64,000 nt of DNA from Corythucha ciliata (taxonomy: Eukaryota > Arthropoda > Insecta > Hemiptera > Tingidae), in assembly GCA_038030265.1 (NCBI GenBank), contig CM075942.1, positions 39,708,751 through 39,772,750 on the forward strand, written 5' to 3'. The notes under the pieces are model-generated. The model made no database searches. It worked only from the letters and a program-made list of their open reading frames with translations, and was not told the origin of the DNA. Both the position numbers and the translations under genes were made by a program. Every line of letters starts with the position of its first letter. Position 1 is the first letter of the stretch. Shown here one piece after another: positions 23,387 to 36,274 of this stretch.

Positions 23387-23886
23387 NNNNNNNNNNNNNN
23401 NNNNNNNNNNNNNNNNNNNNNNNNNNNNNNNNNNNNNNNNNNNNNNNNNNNNNNNNNNNNNNNNNNNNNNNNNNNNNNNNNNNNNNNNNNNNNNNNNNNN
23501 NNNNNNNNNNNNNNNNNNNNNNNNNNNNNNNNNNNNNNNNNNNNNNNNNNNNNNNNNNNNNNNNNNNNNNNNNNNNNNNNNNNNNNNNNNNNNNNNNNNN
23601 NNNNNNNNNNNNNNNNNNNNNNNNNNNNNNNNNNNNNNNNNNNNNNNNNNNNNNNNNNNNNNNNNNNNNNNNNNNNNNNNNNNNNNNNNNNNNNNNNNNN
23701 NNNNNNNNNNNNNNNNNNNNNNNNNNNNNNNNNNNNNNNNNNNNNNNNNNNNNNNNNNNNNNNNNNNNNNNNNNNNNNNNNNNNNNNNNNNNNNNNNNNN
23801 NNNNNNNNNNNNNNNNNNNNNNNNNNNNNNNNNNNNNNNNNNNNNNNNNNNNNNNNNNNNNNNNNNNNNNNNNNNNNNNNNNNNNN
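23387..23886. other. assembly gap (500 N)
   Basis: Exactly 500 unknown bases, a round number typical of a placeholder gap, so its true size is unknown. It probably hides the left end of the inverted-repeat element whose right end is at 25143. Confidence 0.97.
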
Positions 23887-25143
23887 GCACTCAATTACTT
23901 ATATCTCCGAACTATGGACTTTTCGATGAAGACGCTCATTGGCATTCTTGAAGTAGATTACATTTGTGACAATTTAAGCCTAATTACAGCTCCGTACGAC
24001 CTGAGTTATGTTCCTGAGATATGTACCCTCCGAAATTGACGAGTGCTTGGGAAACCCAGTTTCTTGTCCGAAGTATCGTGAGATTCTGGGTGCTTGTGCA
24101 CACAAAGCGAGTCATTTTAAGACTCCCAGACGCTTTTGAGCTATCTAGTAGGTTAGGTAGTACCTAATTATTATTATTATTTGACACAGTCTCATATTTT
24201 TTAGTACAACTGAAAAATCTCTCCTTCCAGCTGTATTTAAGGTAATTTTGGTGGCAAACCTTAAAAGAGCACACTTTTTTTTTATTATAAAACGCTCGCG
24301 TCCAACGGAAGAAATTTTTATAAGCCTTCTCAAAGGAGGTTGGAAGTTGCGTGAAATAGAGTTCTTTATATTTTCGCTAAACAATCCATAGCAAATTTTG
24401 GGAGATAATTTCATAACGCAAGGTGCCCAGTTTGGCTAAACATTCTCACATGGGTGCGTTTATAATCCCCCCCTACCATTTTTAAATATGTATCCTTGAT
24501 TTCGATACAACCGGTTCGTCATAGACAAAGTTAGACATACGTATTAAATTTTGCATAGTTGTTCACGTGGCTTCCGCTATACCATGCGATCAAAGACGAA
24601 TGCGAATGTGAAATTGTAGATTTTTTTGTGGTCTTCAAACTAAACCTAAAAGATCGATTAGTCTACACCGATGGGTTCAGAGATATTTCAGCAAATCGAA
24701 CAGAAGGGCCCTCAAGTCCAAATTCAAGCTCGTGCAGGGCCAACACCCGACGTGGAATCTTTTGGATTTTTTTTAGGAAATGGAAGGAGGTGTATCTGAA
24801 AGAGATTGCACCAGACATTTATCAAGGCTCTAGCCTGTTTTCCGTCAGCCGCAGAAAATAGCTATTGGTCGTACGAAGATACAATTTGGCTTAAATTGTC
24901 ACAAATTTAGTCTATTTCAAAAATGCAGAGGAGCGCCCTCATCGAAAAGTACATAGCTCCAGAGATATAATCAATTGAGTAGAAAAAGTTTTTTTTTTTC
25001 GATTTTCGACGTGAAGCCGACCGATTTTTTGTTGGCAAAGTTGAGATTCGGATTCAGCACCCCAAGAAACATATAGATCCGTTGACAAAACTACTTCTAC
25101 ACGTTTTTCCCGGCCAAATCCCCTATTGACTGGACTAACTCCT
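23887..25143. mobile_element. inverted-repeat element with left end lost in the gap
   Basis: The sequence just right of the gap (23887-24000) is the reverse complement, with changes, of about 24865-24975; both contain TTGTGACAATTTAAGCC or its complement. The right end (25125-25143) reads CTATTGACTGGACTAACT, matching the TTAGTCCAGTCAAT ends of the MITE at 15930 and the foldback at 44634. Short open frames in it show no domain. Confidence 0.55.
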
Positions 25144-25801
25144 TTACAGGCTTACAGGCTGATTATGAGCACCCCTATTGTTTTGAAAAAATAAACATGC
25201 GCCGAATCTGAGGAATTTCACTTTCGAATCACCGAGAGTTATACGAACCTTCTGTAGTTAAGATTTGAGGCGCAATGAACCATCAAGGTGGTTGGTAGCT
25301 TTATGTAGTAGAGATGCTGATGAAAACTGCAACTATATGCCCGTGACCTTGACTTTGTGGAACAAAAAAGTATTAAAAAAGTCGTGAAATATCCCGCAAG
25401 GTCACTTTTGTAATATAAAAAGGAAGAGAATATTTCCTCTAATGACGTGTCTATTCAAAAAGAATTCATTTTGTACACTTTTTTTTGCAATTTGTTCAGG
25501 TGGGTCACCAAATTAGGAATAAATGTGTTTTGAAGAGTTCGGCTTAATAAGTTTATTTCTAATTCGAATACGTGGTTGGAACTGGGGGGGGGGGCGTGGA
25601 AAATTATGCATTGCCGGTCAGTCTGCTCTGTCAAGAAATATCGTTATTTTGTGGGGGGGGGGGGGCTGGATAGGAAGTTGAAATGCCAGGGGGTTCAGGA
25701 GTCTATGCGGTCATAATGCATGTTTCTAAATTCCATGCATAGCCTCGTGCATCAAATCGAAAGCCTAATTGACTAATTGATGTTTATCGTGTGTCCTGCA
25801 G

Positions 25802-25921
25802 AGTGTCGTTTGGAAGCTCCAAAGGCTCGATGGTTGAAACGCTTATTTACGAAAGTCCACTTCAAGAAGAGCCTGAACTGAGCCCGTCCGCCGATCAAGC
25901 TTCTGTCGACAGTAACGCAGG
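25802..25921 (+). CDS. exon 2 of unidentified PP1-motif protein gene
   Basis: The exon lies between acceptor TCCTGCAG and a near-perfect donor GGTAAGTTT. Its 120 bases add exactly 40 codons and keep the same phase on both sides. With the split Arg codon from exon 1 it reads RVSFGSSKGSMVETLIYE, then SPLQEEPELSPSADQASVDS. RVSF followed six residues later by two hydrophobic residues (MV) matches the RVxF plus phi-phi docking pattern of protein phosphatase 1 partners. The acidic Ser/Pro tail looks disordered. This is the best-defined exon in the window. I do not recognise the protein. Confidence 0.75.
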
Positions 25922-26959
25922 GTAAGTTTATTTTTGCATTCCAAGTAGAAAGGAAAAGATGGGCGAGGCACTTAAAGAATTGTTTACGCAACGGAAAGCA
26001 GACCAAATTGAAACTGTAGGTATTTTTAACTGATTTTTGTACTTCCTTATTCGTTTAGCTTTGGTTTTTATAAAAGGTAAGAAGAGTATTATTTATTCCC
26101 ATTATAGGGGAGTTAATTTTTCCCCCTTTAAACGGTTAATAAAGTATTACAAGTAATAAAGTATTAGGAAAAGTTATTAATTAATTAAATATCAAACTGT
26201 CATTTAACACAATGGGCTTTCTCAAACTTTCTTTACTTCCTGCTCGATGATTAGCATAGGAATCATAATTAAGTTATATGTATGATATGTAGGTATTACT
26301 TGTTAAAAATGAATCACTCACAATTATTACTTGATGCAAATTAGTTTTTACCTTTTAAAATTTAAAATTGAATTAGCCTTGTATGAATGGGACGACGCAG
26401 ATCCTCCTTCTTTTTCCCGCCTGCCTTTACGTTTTCTAATTCGATTTTGTGGTTTATTCTTCTTCAAAAAATGTTTACCAACGTACTGAATAAATGGACT
26501 GTGAAATAACCACATAAGGGGGGCAAAGTGTAGAAAGAAAGAGGAGCAAAGAGAGGTAAAAACACGCACAAGGTGAGGCAAGGTGCTCCATGAGAGGCTG
26601 CTTTGATTTCAGTAATTCTGGAAACCGCGCGGGTGCGTCGAGATATTAAAGGGAGTGGGTGTTTATTGCGTTTTCGCGTAATGATTCTTTAAGTACGTCG
26701 CGGTTTCACAATAGTTTTTTAGCGCCTTCGACAGCTTAAAGAAGACAGCCTGACAGACTGGGAATCTCAAAAGTGCCAGCATAGCAATGGGAGTAATAAT
26801 CGCTTCGTGAGTTTCAAATCTTACTATTCTTGAATGTAACCATTATCGAAAAAGATTGCTACACGAATGAATGAATGAGTTGAAGGCGATTGTCCTTTGA
26901 AAAGGAATCTCTCGGGCATTCTTCCCCGCAAATAAATAAATTCGAGCCGACCAGGCTTA

Positions 26960-27116
26960 TGGTGCAATTACACTTGAGAGTAACTCGCGAGAGTTGAACT
27001 CTCTGAGAGTGCCAGGATGCCCTTTCCGAAAACTCTCTGGCCAGTTTAGACTGACGAGTTAAGCTCTTGAGAGTACTCTCGACAGCGAAAAACTCTCAAA
27101 TGTAAACGCAGCTTTA
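26960..27116. mobile_element. small MITE with TTGAGAGT-rich ends
   Basis: The ends TGCAATTACACTTGAGAGT and (reverse-complemented) TGCGTTTACATTTGAGAGT are inverted repeats. Inside, GAGAGT and its complement recur at least six times, so the whole element can fold. No coding capacity. Confidence 0.6.
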
Positions 27117-28532
27117 CAACAATTAGTTGGGGTTGTTCAGTGAAATAATACACGCGGCATTTATTTTGATTAAAACTATACACTGCTCTCCGTTCAGTGG
27201 TTCAGAATACTTATTCTATATAGGACCCCTCCTCTCCTTTCAAGATGTGACAGAAAACATTCCACGAAATTGACTGCTGAATTTAAAGGTGCAGGTAACA
27301 TTTTCAGGCGTGCATTAAAAGAACTGAAGAAGAGAGATTAACTATTAATTAAAGAGTTGCATAATTGAGTCGTAAAAAAGTGCGATTATCGTATAATGAA
27401 GTCACGTGATGCAAATGTTAAAAAAATGCCTCTAGCGCTGAAAAGTTTGTCTGCATTCCACGGCAACGATTCCTATCCGCTTCTGTTTTTCGGTATCTCT
27501 CGTAGGAGTTAAGAGTTAATATTAATAACTTTAGTTCCCCTCTTATCCTAAAAATGAACGCTTGCTCTAAAAGCTCAAACAATTCGCCTCTCTATTTTCC
27601 TAATCCTATGGTAATTATTTATTCATTTCATTACGATGGCTGGGAGGCTGGAACGCCTCCTCCAAGACAGTCGGGTCTAAACCCGTCAACAGTGCACAGG
27701 AAAGTGAGTACAGCGGCTTCATGGACATTTGAGACTTGTCAGATCAGTTTCAATATTATATGAATCAAAATTTTGAAGTGTGAAGTTTCCTCTCTTTCTT
27801 ACCTCCCAGCCCCCAGGATCTTTATTTATGCATTGCTTTTTTTCCATATAAGGAGAAGTCCCATAATGTAACTCCCAGATTTTGATCCCGACTTCTTTAG
27901 CGATATTATAGGGGTGCTCAGTTGCATCTTTTGTGAATTTGCCTTAACGAACCCGGAAAATTCGAATTTAAAGCTTTTCGAGGGTAAAATCCATAAGTTC
28001 ATTTGCAAATTTTCCAACACCGAGCAAGGACTGAACGCTCGTAAAATTTCAAGCAAGCAGGCCCCGACTTTCGTGACTTATCTGTTTTTTCAATTCCGAA
28101 GATATATGTTTTGAGGCATATTATTCCCCGGACACGAAGTAAAAAAATTGTAAAATACTGCCAACTTGAGATAAAAGCACAAAACTTTGCACAATTGTTA
28201 TTTTGATCATTCCTGTTCCCCCAGCTTCAGTTTTCCCTCTGTTGGGGAGGGGGTGGTGGGGGATAAAAATCTGAAAAAGTATTTAAAATAGTACAGTGTT
28301 AAACTTTTTCAAGACGTTTCGTTTTAAACAGTTTTGGTATCGCAAGAGAAATTAACGTGCCCTACTTGTATGACATCACCACTAGAAAAGTTGGATTTCT
28401 GTAGGAGCTTAAAAAATGACAATTACGTGGACATGCAACCCCAAAAACATCATTTCAAGTGCCTACTCCAGAATTCAAGCGCTTCATGATGCGGTGGGGG
28501 GGGGGGATTTAAGGACGTAAAATAAGAAAGAA

Positions 28533-29161
28533 AAAAATTTCGCTCCGGCAGCTGGCGGTCGGAAAGAGTGCATTTCATTTTGTATACGGATACCCTAAGC
28601 CGTCCCAGAAGTAGTAATGTTGAGACCATGATTTCTTTCGTTAATGTTTGACACTCCCTCGTACTGTTTGCTGCCGGGTTTGTTTAAGCTGAACTTAATG
28701 GGAATCAAAGGCTATTTCAAAATGGAATCATCATACCGAATATAATGCTTCTGGAATCAACTGGTGATTTGTAGTGATTTTTTAGCCATTTCAACCCCTA
28801 TTTTCTCCCCTTCACCTTGACCGATTTGGCCCAAATGCAATACCGTCCGGGGCCTTATGACTACTGATTTTTGTGCCAAAGCGCGTTCCGCTAAATTAAT
28901 TTCTACGAGAGTTATCGTGCTAACAAGGCCTCACACTTACTTCCACCCCGGGGACATCACCCCCTCCCCCTCGACTTTTTCAAAAAATTAAAATGGGAAT
29001 CAAAGGCTAGTCTAATATATATATATATATGTGAATTCCGGAAATCACTAAATTCGTGTTCTAGAGGTTCTGAAACATGAAAAAAACATGTCATGACCCA
29101 TGTTTGCCACCATCACGACGAGACCAATAATGCATTTTGACATAAATGAAATGCACTAAAA
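28533..29161 (-). mobile_element. DINE/Helentron-like element C3
   Basis: On the - strand it starts TTTTAGTGCATTTCAT, has the conserved block with CTCGTCGTGATGGTGGCAAA, an AT microsatellite at about 29016-29031 and the 3' end with GAAATGCACTCTTTCCGACC, the CAGCTG palindrome and a T-run. It is shorter than C1 and C2 and shares the AAAGCGCGTTCCGCTAAATT segment with both. A poly-G run precedes it at 28497. Confidence 0.65.
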
Positions 29162-29254
29162 GTAGCTGTAACTTTCTAGTTGAGGTTCACCTGACGGCTG
29201 AAGGGAAGCGAGATCCGCTAAACTTGTAATTTAAAATGACTCAACACCCTGGAA

Positions 29255-29420
29255 ATGTTGATTTCAAACCGGCGATATTCGTTAAGTTGGCCTTTCTATA
29301 GGAAGCCAACCCTGTGAACTTGGTTTTTCTGGCATGCAAGATTCACGAAATTGAGTTTTTGAAAGATCGAAAACGGAAACAAGGTGTTTTTTAAGTAACC
29401 GAGTCCCGCCCGGGTCAAAT
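29255..29420 (+). repeat. degenerate minisatellite, family M2
   Basis: Short run of diverged units with GCCAACCCTGTGAACTTGG and CACGAAATTGAGTTTTTGAA, like those at 450-800. The units are of the same approximate length and strand as the other M2 arrays. Confidence 0.5.
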
Positions 29421-29997
29421 ACCCTCCTAACTAGAAACCTCAGTAAAAATTAATTAAAAGTGCATTTAGCCTCGTAATATCATGTTCCACCATCAAAAAT
29501 GTTGCTCTAAAAGTAGTCGTGGTATAGGTATTTTAGCAGTCGCAGTGTGGGGGTCGACCTATACGCACTCAAAATCCAAATAATTTTAGAATCATTGAAA
29601 ATCTAAGGGCCAGTTCAAGGCTACCATATAGTGGTGCAATACTAAAATAATAACACCACGAATATTTCTTGGCCTGCATAACTGGGAATTTTCGTTAGGT
29701 GTAGACCTTTGAAATTTCTTGGTGGTCCATTGCCGCTGGGCGTTGAATTAATGTTCGACTGTCAAAGAGAAGGGCTGGGATGAAGTTTTTCCCCGCAACA
29801 GCCCAAAGAAAAATGGGCTTTTCCACACTCTCATAATAGGTGCAGCCAGTGGTAAAATTTGGTTGTTTTGTTACGGAAAGAAATTATAAATCACACCTTG
29901 GTATGGGCTCTGGTCACATCAGGACGAAGAGGGGATACCCGGTTTTTGCGTTTACTCTCAAAATATGGCATTGGCAATGGCTTGATTTGATATAACC

Positions 29998-30835
29998 ACG
30001 TGTGTGCCTTCTTCCCGTCCTGGCTGGAGGCCCTTCAGGATCCGATACCAGGATGAACCGGTTTGTGCGGCTGGGAAGTGACCCGGCACGTACAAGAACT
30101 GGCTATCATCGTCTCACTCCCCGTCAGCCATACTAGCCGGTCAAAGCTGGTACGTTACCGGTGTGGACTGCTTGGCGGGGGGGAGTTTTACAGGTAGTAA
30201 GTTGAGACGAACAGTGATACCCGAATTCTGGGCCCGCAGAGCGAGAGGTTACAAGCGGCGGGTGGATCGCGGCTGTTCAGGTTGCTGGTCTCAGTGATCC
30301 ACTAGCCGGAATCCTGGGTACGACGGTTGCTGTCCAGGTGAGTGTACCATGGCGGGTCCTGTTCCTCGACGGCTGCATCACGCGTTGGCAAAGCCGAGAA
30401 ACCGGCGAGCTGAAACTTTACTGATGATGAGGCGACTGAGGTTGGTGGGGATGCGCCATTTTTCACGTAGCTCTCGGAAGTTAAGGCATCGCGGTAAGAT
30501 GTGCTCAGCGGTCTCGACCTCGCCCCCGCATGGACAGTCGGGGTTGTCTCGACGTCGGTGAAAATATAGTTTTGCGTTAAAGGATCCATGTCCGGAGATG
30601 AGTTGGACTGCCGGGTAGCTAAGAAAGCACCATTTCCAGCTCCGGCGCTCCTCGATGTTGGGAATTATTTGGTGGGTGTGGCGGCCAGTGGTACCGGCGT
30701 CCCATTCGGTTTGCCATCGTAGGAGAGCGGCGTTTCGGCAGGCTCGCTCGTAGTCCGCGTTTTCGAGGGTGAGCGGGATGGAGGCTAGCCAAGGTGGGAA
30801 AGGCAGGGTATTTCCCAATAGGCGTCCACGTGTGG
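29998..30835 (-). mobile_element. 5'-truncated R1-like non-LTR retrotransposon with target duplication
   Basis: The 838-bp GC-rich insertion is flanked by perfect 14-bp direct repeats GATTTGATATAACC (29984-29997 and 30836-30849). On the - strand the 5' end is cut inside ORF2; the reading frame 30378-30835 is open and ends with a stop, followed by about 380 bp of 3' untranslated sequence. The 3' end has no poly-A, as in R1-clade elements. The intact duplication and open frame suggest a fairly recent insertion. Confidence 0.8.
30378..30835 (-). pseudogene. ORF2 C-terminal fragment of R1-like retrotransposon
   Basis: The peptide begins at the truncation with TRGRLLGNTLPFPPW and runs about 150 residues to the stop. 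It contains LISGHGSFNAKL and the zinc-knuckle-like CPCGGEVETAEHILPRC, the arrangement found after the reverse transcriptase domain at the C-terminus of R1 and Jockey group ORF2 proteins. The endonuclease and polymerase domains are missing. The open frame continues upstream to 30950 only by chance through host sequence beyond the target duplication. Confidence 0.75.
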
Positions 30836-31316
30836 GATTTGATATAACCCCATCGGAACTAATAAATGTATATAACCCAGAGGATCGATGGAATCGGTAT
30901 TCGGTATCGACTCTTAAAAGGACGGTGAATCGAATCGTATTTGAAATCATCTAGCGTTACAACTTTCATCCGATGACCGGGCTATTGAGCCGATGATAAT
31001 GTTTTTTTTTCTTCTTCTCACAATCAGTACAGACACGCTCTTCCGGGGTTCATATAGTTATTGGAAATTTTTATTTTTCCAACTTGAACAAACTCTCCTG
31101 CAGTCCTGCATCGCGCAAGTGGTTTGAGGGAATTAATCGTGCACTTTATCGCTCAACTATAGCTGTGAGTTCTTCGATAAAATGACGCTTTCTCGCTACT
31201 GCCGGATCCAGTTTTCATCATAGGCCGGGCAAGAATAAATGTTGCTAACTCTGAGGCTATAGATGAGGAGGGGGGTACTGTAATCGAAATACTGCAGCCT
31301 TGGCCCCTTAGCTTTT

Positions 31317-31640
31317 GAAGAGTAGCTGTGGGGAATGGCAAAGTGGCATCCCCCTCAATCGACTTTTTTCACTTTCTCTTTTAATTCATATTCCATTAAA
31401 TTGTGTACTACAATTAAACTTTTATGCCGTCTCTTGAAAGCAGAAACAAGAAAAGAAATAAGCTAGTTACAGACTTACAGTACACGGACCTCCCCTCACT
31501 TCTCGGATTTTTTTAAAGTGAGGAAAAAACGACTAACCAAAGTTCCACTTTTTCCAAAGAAAATGACTCTCGCATTCTCGAATCGAGATAAATGACCATT
31601 TACTCTCATGCCACTTTGCCATTCCCCACAGCTACTCTTC
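31317..31640. repeat. 33-bp perfect inverted repeat enclosing 258 bp
   Basis: 31317-31349 (starting GAAGAGTAGCTGTGGGGAAT) is the exact reverse complement of 31608-31640. Just outside on the right, a 14-15 bp word CATTGGAGCTCAT is tandemly repeated (31641-31667). It could be a small transposon with long ends or a local inverted duplication. No coding frame is credible. Confidence 0.7.
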
Positions 31641-34600
31641 ATTGGAGCTCATCTCATTGGAGCTCATCAGATTTTATTTACGCATTCGAGTGCAACCGGT
31701 AATTTTTTGGCAAATGCGACTGAAAGTATAACAGAGATAATATTGCCGCTGTATTGTAGGATAAAGGCAACAAGCACAAAAATTAAATCATTCGACATTA
31801 ATTTAAAAGATGAGTTCTCAAATTCATACAATAAAAATGAACTCCTGCGGAAAACTGACTAAACACTACAAAGTAGTTACCTATGTATTATAATTTCTTC
31901 AATGGCGAGGATGTCCGTCCAAACTAAATTTTATTTTATTTTCTGCTGCGATTTATCACCGGTCAAATAGTAGACAAAGCCGTGTTTGATGAGCGAAAGC
32001 GTTCTTGAAGAGGTTCAAAGTCATTCATTCGCAGGGGCCAAGGGCCAGGGATTCAAGAGGGAGCTGCCAATTTCATTGCCACTCACAGATGTCTATGACA
32101 ACCCAAAAAGGATCACGTCCTAGGGGAAGTGGTGAGCTACGCGTGGGTGTGTTATTTTAATTTTTCGCGGGGGTTGACGTCACAAAGCGACGATGTGGTT
32201 TTTTGTACGAGTCACGCGGTTTGACTTGATTTATGACATTTGAGGCCTGTAGGCGACCAGGCATTCTTTGATGACTACTATTTATTTACCATTTCGCCTA
32301 TAAATTTTTACCACATTTCATTTTTAAGCGATCCAGTTTTTTTATATGCGTATTTTTAGGGAGCTCCACTACTAAGGCTAAATGCAATGGAAATTGGAAA
32401 ACGGAATCGATGCCTCGTAATGCTCTGCTTCTGCACTGGTCTAACCAAGTGCAAGCAGCAAAGAAGGAAACAAAACCGGCGTTATTGCGTCCCTCCACAC
32501 CGTCTCATCCTTCTTCCACGAAATTCTATTTCCCGCTTGAGGCCACGCTTTTTAAAGGCAGCGCTCGAATCGCAGTGGGCTCTCGTCTCTCGGTTGAGAG
32601 TTCCCGCTCACTTTGACAGCCACTAGTCTCACGGTGACTCTCGCATTCAACCTGTTAACCGAAGTGGTGTGATTGTAACTCGGAAAAGTTAAATCTTGCC
32701 ACCTTGATTTGAATTTATTTTTGTGTTGAAACAAGGACATTACGCCCTCTTGGCAGGTAATTTTTACTCTTCTTTTTCTCTTGTCCTTCTGTACCTACGT
32801 GTATTTATACTGACAGATATCTCATCAGTTCATCGCATATCGCGCGAAATGACTGATTTATCCCTCAAATTTCCCGTGTTTTGTGAAAAAGAAGTTTTTT
32901 TCATGCTACATTTTTTGAAATCAATTTTTACATTCATCAATCTTTGCCTTGATATTTATTTTTGATTGTGAAAACACGGGTTTTGGGTTGTAGTTTTCTT
33001 GGCGTCAGAACCGCATCGCCTGCTCCCATGAACCTGACCATGACACACACTATCAGGATGTTTTTATTTTATTTTAATTTTATTTAAAGATCATCAAGGT
33101 ATTTTTGAGGAGGATCCTTTAAGGTTTTAGGCCTTACTCACCCACTTATTGATCAGAGCAGTCCCCCTTTTCCCTGCCTTTCTATCACGAATGGGTATTG
33201 CTGACTATACCCCCCCCCCCCCTTCGCGTTATTCATTCAGTTTTACGAGTAGTAAAGCCTACGCCTTTACGCACCTGGCAATTATAGGAAATTGATAATT
33301 TATTACGATGACTAAGGAGGGTAGGGGTTTCGATTCTAAACAGTGTCAGGCTTGGTTACTGGTTGCCATGGTGAATAGATAGTTTGTGGGAGGGAAAGCA
33401 GACCCCGTGATAAGAAATAGACTTGTCAATAATCGCGTATGTAGGATTAGTTTGAAGTCGGTGCTAGAAAATCACTAATGGAAGTCCCAAGAACGAAAAT
33501 TTGTTGCAGTCCCCCCCCCCTTTTTCCCATTAATATATTTGCCCTTCTAACATGCGCAAGCCATAGAATTCAAACTAACTGCCCCCAGTTCAACTGTTGC
33601 GATGAGTTCTTTCAAGAGTCTGGTTTTAATTTGTCTTGATTAATGTTAGACCATAAGGAACTCGAAAATTTCTGTTCAGTGATGTCGTCGATGTCTGTAC
33701 TTCATTCACTTCTCTCTGCCTTTCATCAATTAAACCCTCTCGTTAAGTTAGTCTCACCAGATATCTGATTAAGTTTAATGGCATAAAGCAAGAATGAAAT
33801 GTTCTGTTCCAGAATTTTTTTTGTATATCCCATGAACAAATTCAATTTTGGTACACTGGAGAAATGACTAGTAGTCGATCTTTTAATTCTTACTAAACAT
33901 TACAGTGCCCTCATCCTATAGTAAAAGGTTTCAATCTATTGAATACTCGTCCCCCTTTGACCTCTCAACAGCTGCCTCCTTAGCTAAAAGTTACCCTACA
34001 CACACCCCTGTCATAGTAATCGCTCTTCTTTTGTAAAATTCTCTAGGCTATGGTGAATGCCCCCCTCGCCACACCATTGTTTCATCACACATGTGCGCCA
34101 GATTTGCTTCCTCGCTTCCTTGGGGGATTGTTGCGACGTGACGTTTCAATTTTATTCTTTGAAGTCTGGGCAAATAACTTGGTTCGGCGAATTTTCGTTG
34201 GACTACGTGTATGGTCTCGAATTCCGAATACATATAGTTCGTAACAATAAACAAGAAATTGGGGCGTTTCTCAAGCTATTCAAAGCCAAGTCCTTAACCC
34301 CTTTCCTAGTGCGGAACGCTAATCTCTGTTATACGATTGTGGTAGGAAAGGAAGAGTGGAGCGGATAAAATATTGAAGGCACTAGGAATAAAAAGGTCTT
34401 TTGGCAAAGCACCAAACTTGATGTTTGAGTGCTAGTAAAAAGTTCTATTTTTGAAGTTTTTGTTTAGTATTACCACCCCCTTGTTCCTTGAGCTATTTTA
34501 ACCTATGACCTCCCCCCTTCCATCATCTTCTTTTTTCATGTTCAAACATTTAGAACGCTTTCTTTGCGAAAAATCAAACGATTGTTATGTGGTCTAATCG

Positions 34601-36274
34601 CTCCACTTCAACTTCCTTGTTCCGCAGAACAAAATTTACGTTTTGTACCGGTCAGTAATCTCCGATGCTTGGCATGGTCTCCAATTTGTCTTCAGAGTAT
34701 ACCCTGTTAGGGAGGAAGAATGGTATCACTGAACACAAAATCAGAATTAGATTCAGTAAATTTCTGCAGCTAAGGGTTCAAAAGTTCTCCATTTTATTTT
34801 CGTAAAGCGTGGTTCTCTGGATTACATAACGACACCTTTAGAAGCCTTGAGCGAAAAACAGAAGAACAATTTTGCACTGGATGCCGGGGATTGCTGGGAT
34901 ATCGATGGCTTTTCGAAGAGTGGAAAACTTCACGGACTTGTGCCCTTAAAAGGGTTTGTCATGGTCTCTAGTTTTTTCGGCTTTAGTTCGGAGGCACAGA
35001 TCGATAAAACACGAAGGGCCGTGAGCTTCGGAACAAAATTGTTTTTGAATTTCAAATATTCTAACGGCTTATTGTAAACTGAGGTAGAGAAATCTTTCGA
35101 ATTTACATGAATTCATTCAAATTTGGGAAATATAAATTATTAAACGGCTCCTCCGCTTTATGAATATTTTGGATTTTGCCCACCAACGTAATTGGCGTCG
35201 ACAGAAACCGATGGGTGGAGTTTCGTCCTACATAATTCACAAGTTTTAATTAATTTTAGGGAGCCCTGTTGTGATAATAGCGTCGAGCTGATTGCAATCA
35301 AGATGAAACAATGAAAGATGTCCGAGAAAATAAGTCAGTGTCGTTGCATTTCGTGTCTTATCAACATTTGTGAGCGACGGACCTATCTCGTGAGATAGAC
35401 GCAGATGAGATGAGACAAAAGTAACTCGTGAAAAAAAAAAATGTTTTTCATATTATTTCTCTCGCGTTTTGACGTGGAGAGAAAAGGTATTTCGGACTAC
35501 CCTTATTGGGTTGGTTGATTTACGTTTAAAAATTACGAGAAAAGAAATAAAAGAGAAAAAGATAAAATTGTTGAAACCAATACAGCAAATAATAATCCAA
35601 GGAGAACTCCCACTACGAGAAAACTCGCAGTCTATCTTGTTTTTCTTCCACTTCAGGTTATATTTAGATGTGATATCATAACCCATTAGGCCAGTATTTC
35701 AACGCACGACAGAGCAAGTTGAGAAATTCGTCTTTTCTAGTTTTTCCTATTCAATTTCGACGATTTTTATTTTATTTTTTGTTGAAACCGAAGTATCGTA
35801 TTCTTGTATATCCTCACTGAAGGAGGGAATTTCGTGAAGGGTAGCCACAATAGCATTCGCTGAACCGGTTTTTCATCGTTTCAGACGGCTCGAAGATAAT
35901 AATCGCGAAACATACAGCTAAGAACGTTGGCAGAAAGTTGAATGGTCATGAAGGAGGGGGAGTGGGCAGGTTTGGAGTAATTCATACCTTATCTTTTCTT
36001 TAGTTACCCGAGGTTCCGAATAGAAATAAATAATGAGTCTTCATCAATCAATTTTTTTTCTCAGTATGGCATATGCCGTTGGTAAGAAGGTAAAAGGAAA
36101 CTGGTAAGACAAAAGAGGTACTCTAGCGTAAAAGGCCCACTAATTATCATATGTTTGCAGAAATGAAATTATAATCGGTTTTACATCCCCTAGCCCCGAG
36201 GACAAACTTGGCTAAATTGTCGCAATGATGAGACCCAGGCCCGAGTAACTGAATTAAAGGCTTGAAACAAGGGG

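Larger units (their letters stand above)
1938..25801 (+). other. intron 1 (about 23.9 kb), repeat-dense
   Basis: The donor is GTATTT and the acceptor TCCTGCAG. The intron contains the mariner-like cluster 2772-7132, foldbacks 8286-9724 and 10123-12390, DINE-like copies, the palindrome-rich element 16788-19528, a tRNA-like sequence at 20792-20862 and the N gap. In 1938-2770, 7140-7955, 9730-10120, 12700-14700, 14800-15925, 16110-16660, 20870-23386 and 25145-25800 I see no gene and no assignable element, only AT-rich intronic sequence, some GAA/CCG-rich decayed repeat (about 7600-7955 and 13660-13920) and poly-G runs (14059, 25587, 25655). Confidence 0.6.

Noticed and set aside
23264..23951. 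Frames running through the N gap
   Set aside because: Most residues are unknown; the frames exist only because N stretches contain no stops.
30836..30950. N-terminal 38 codons of the 190-codon - strand frame
   Set aside because: They lie beyond the target duplication at 30836-30849, so they are host sequence open by chance.
32620..32752. Possible noncoding first exon ending GGCAG|GTAATT
   Set aside because: Only a donor-like site and a moderately GC-rich stretch are seen; there is no promoter or coding evidence.
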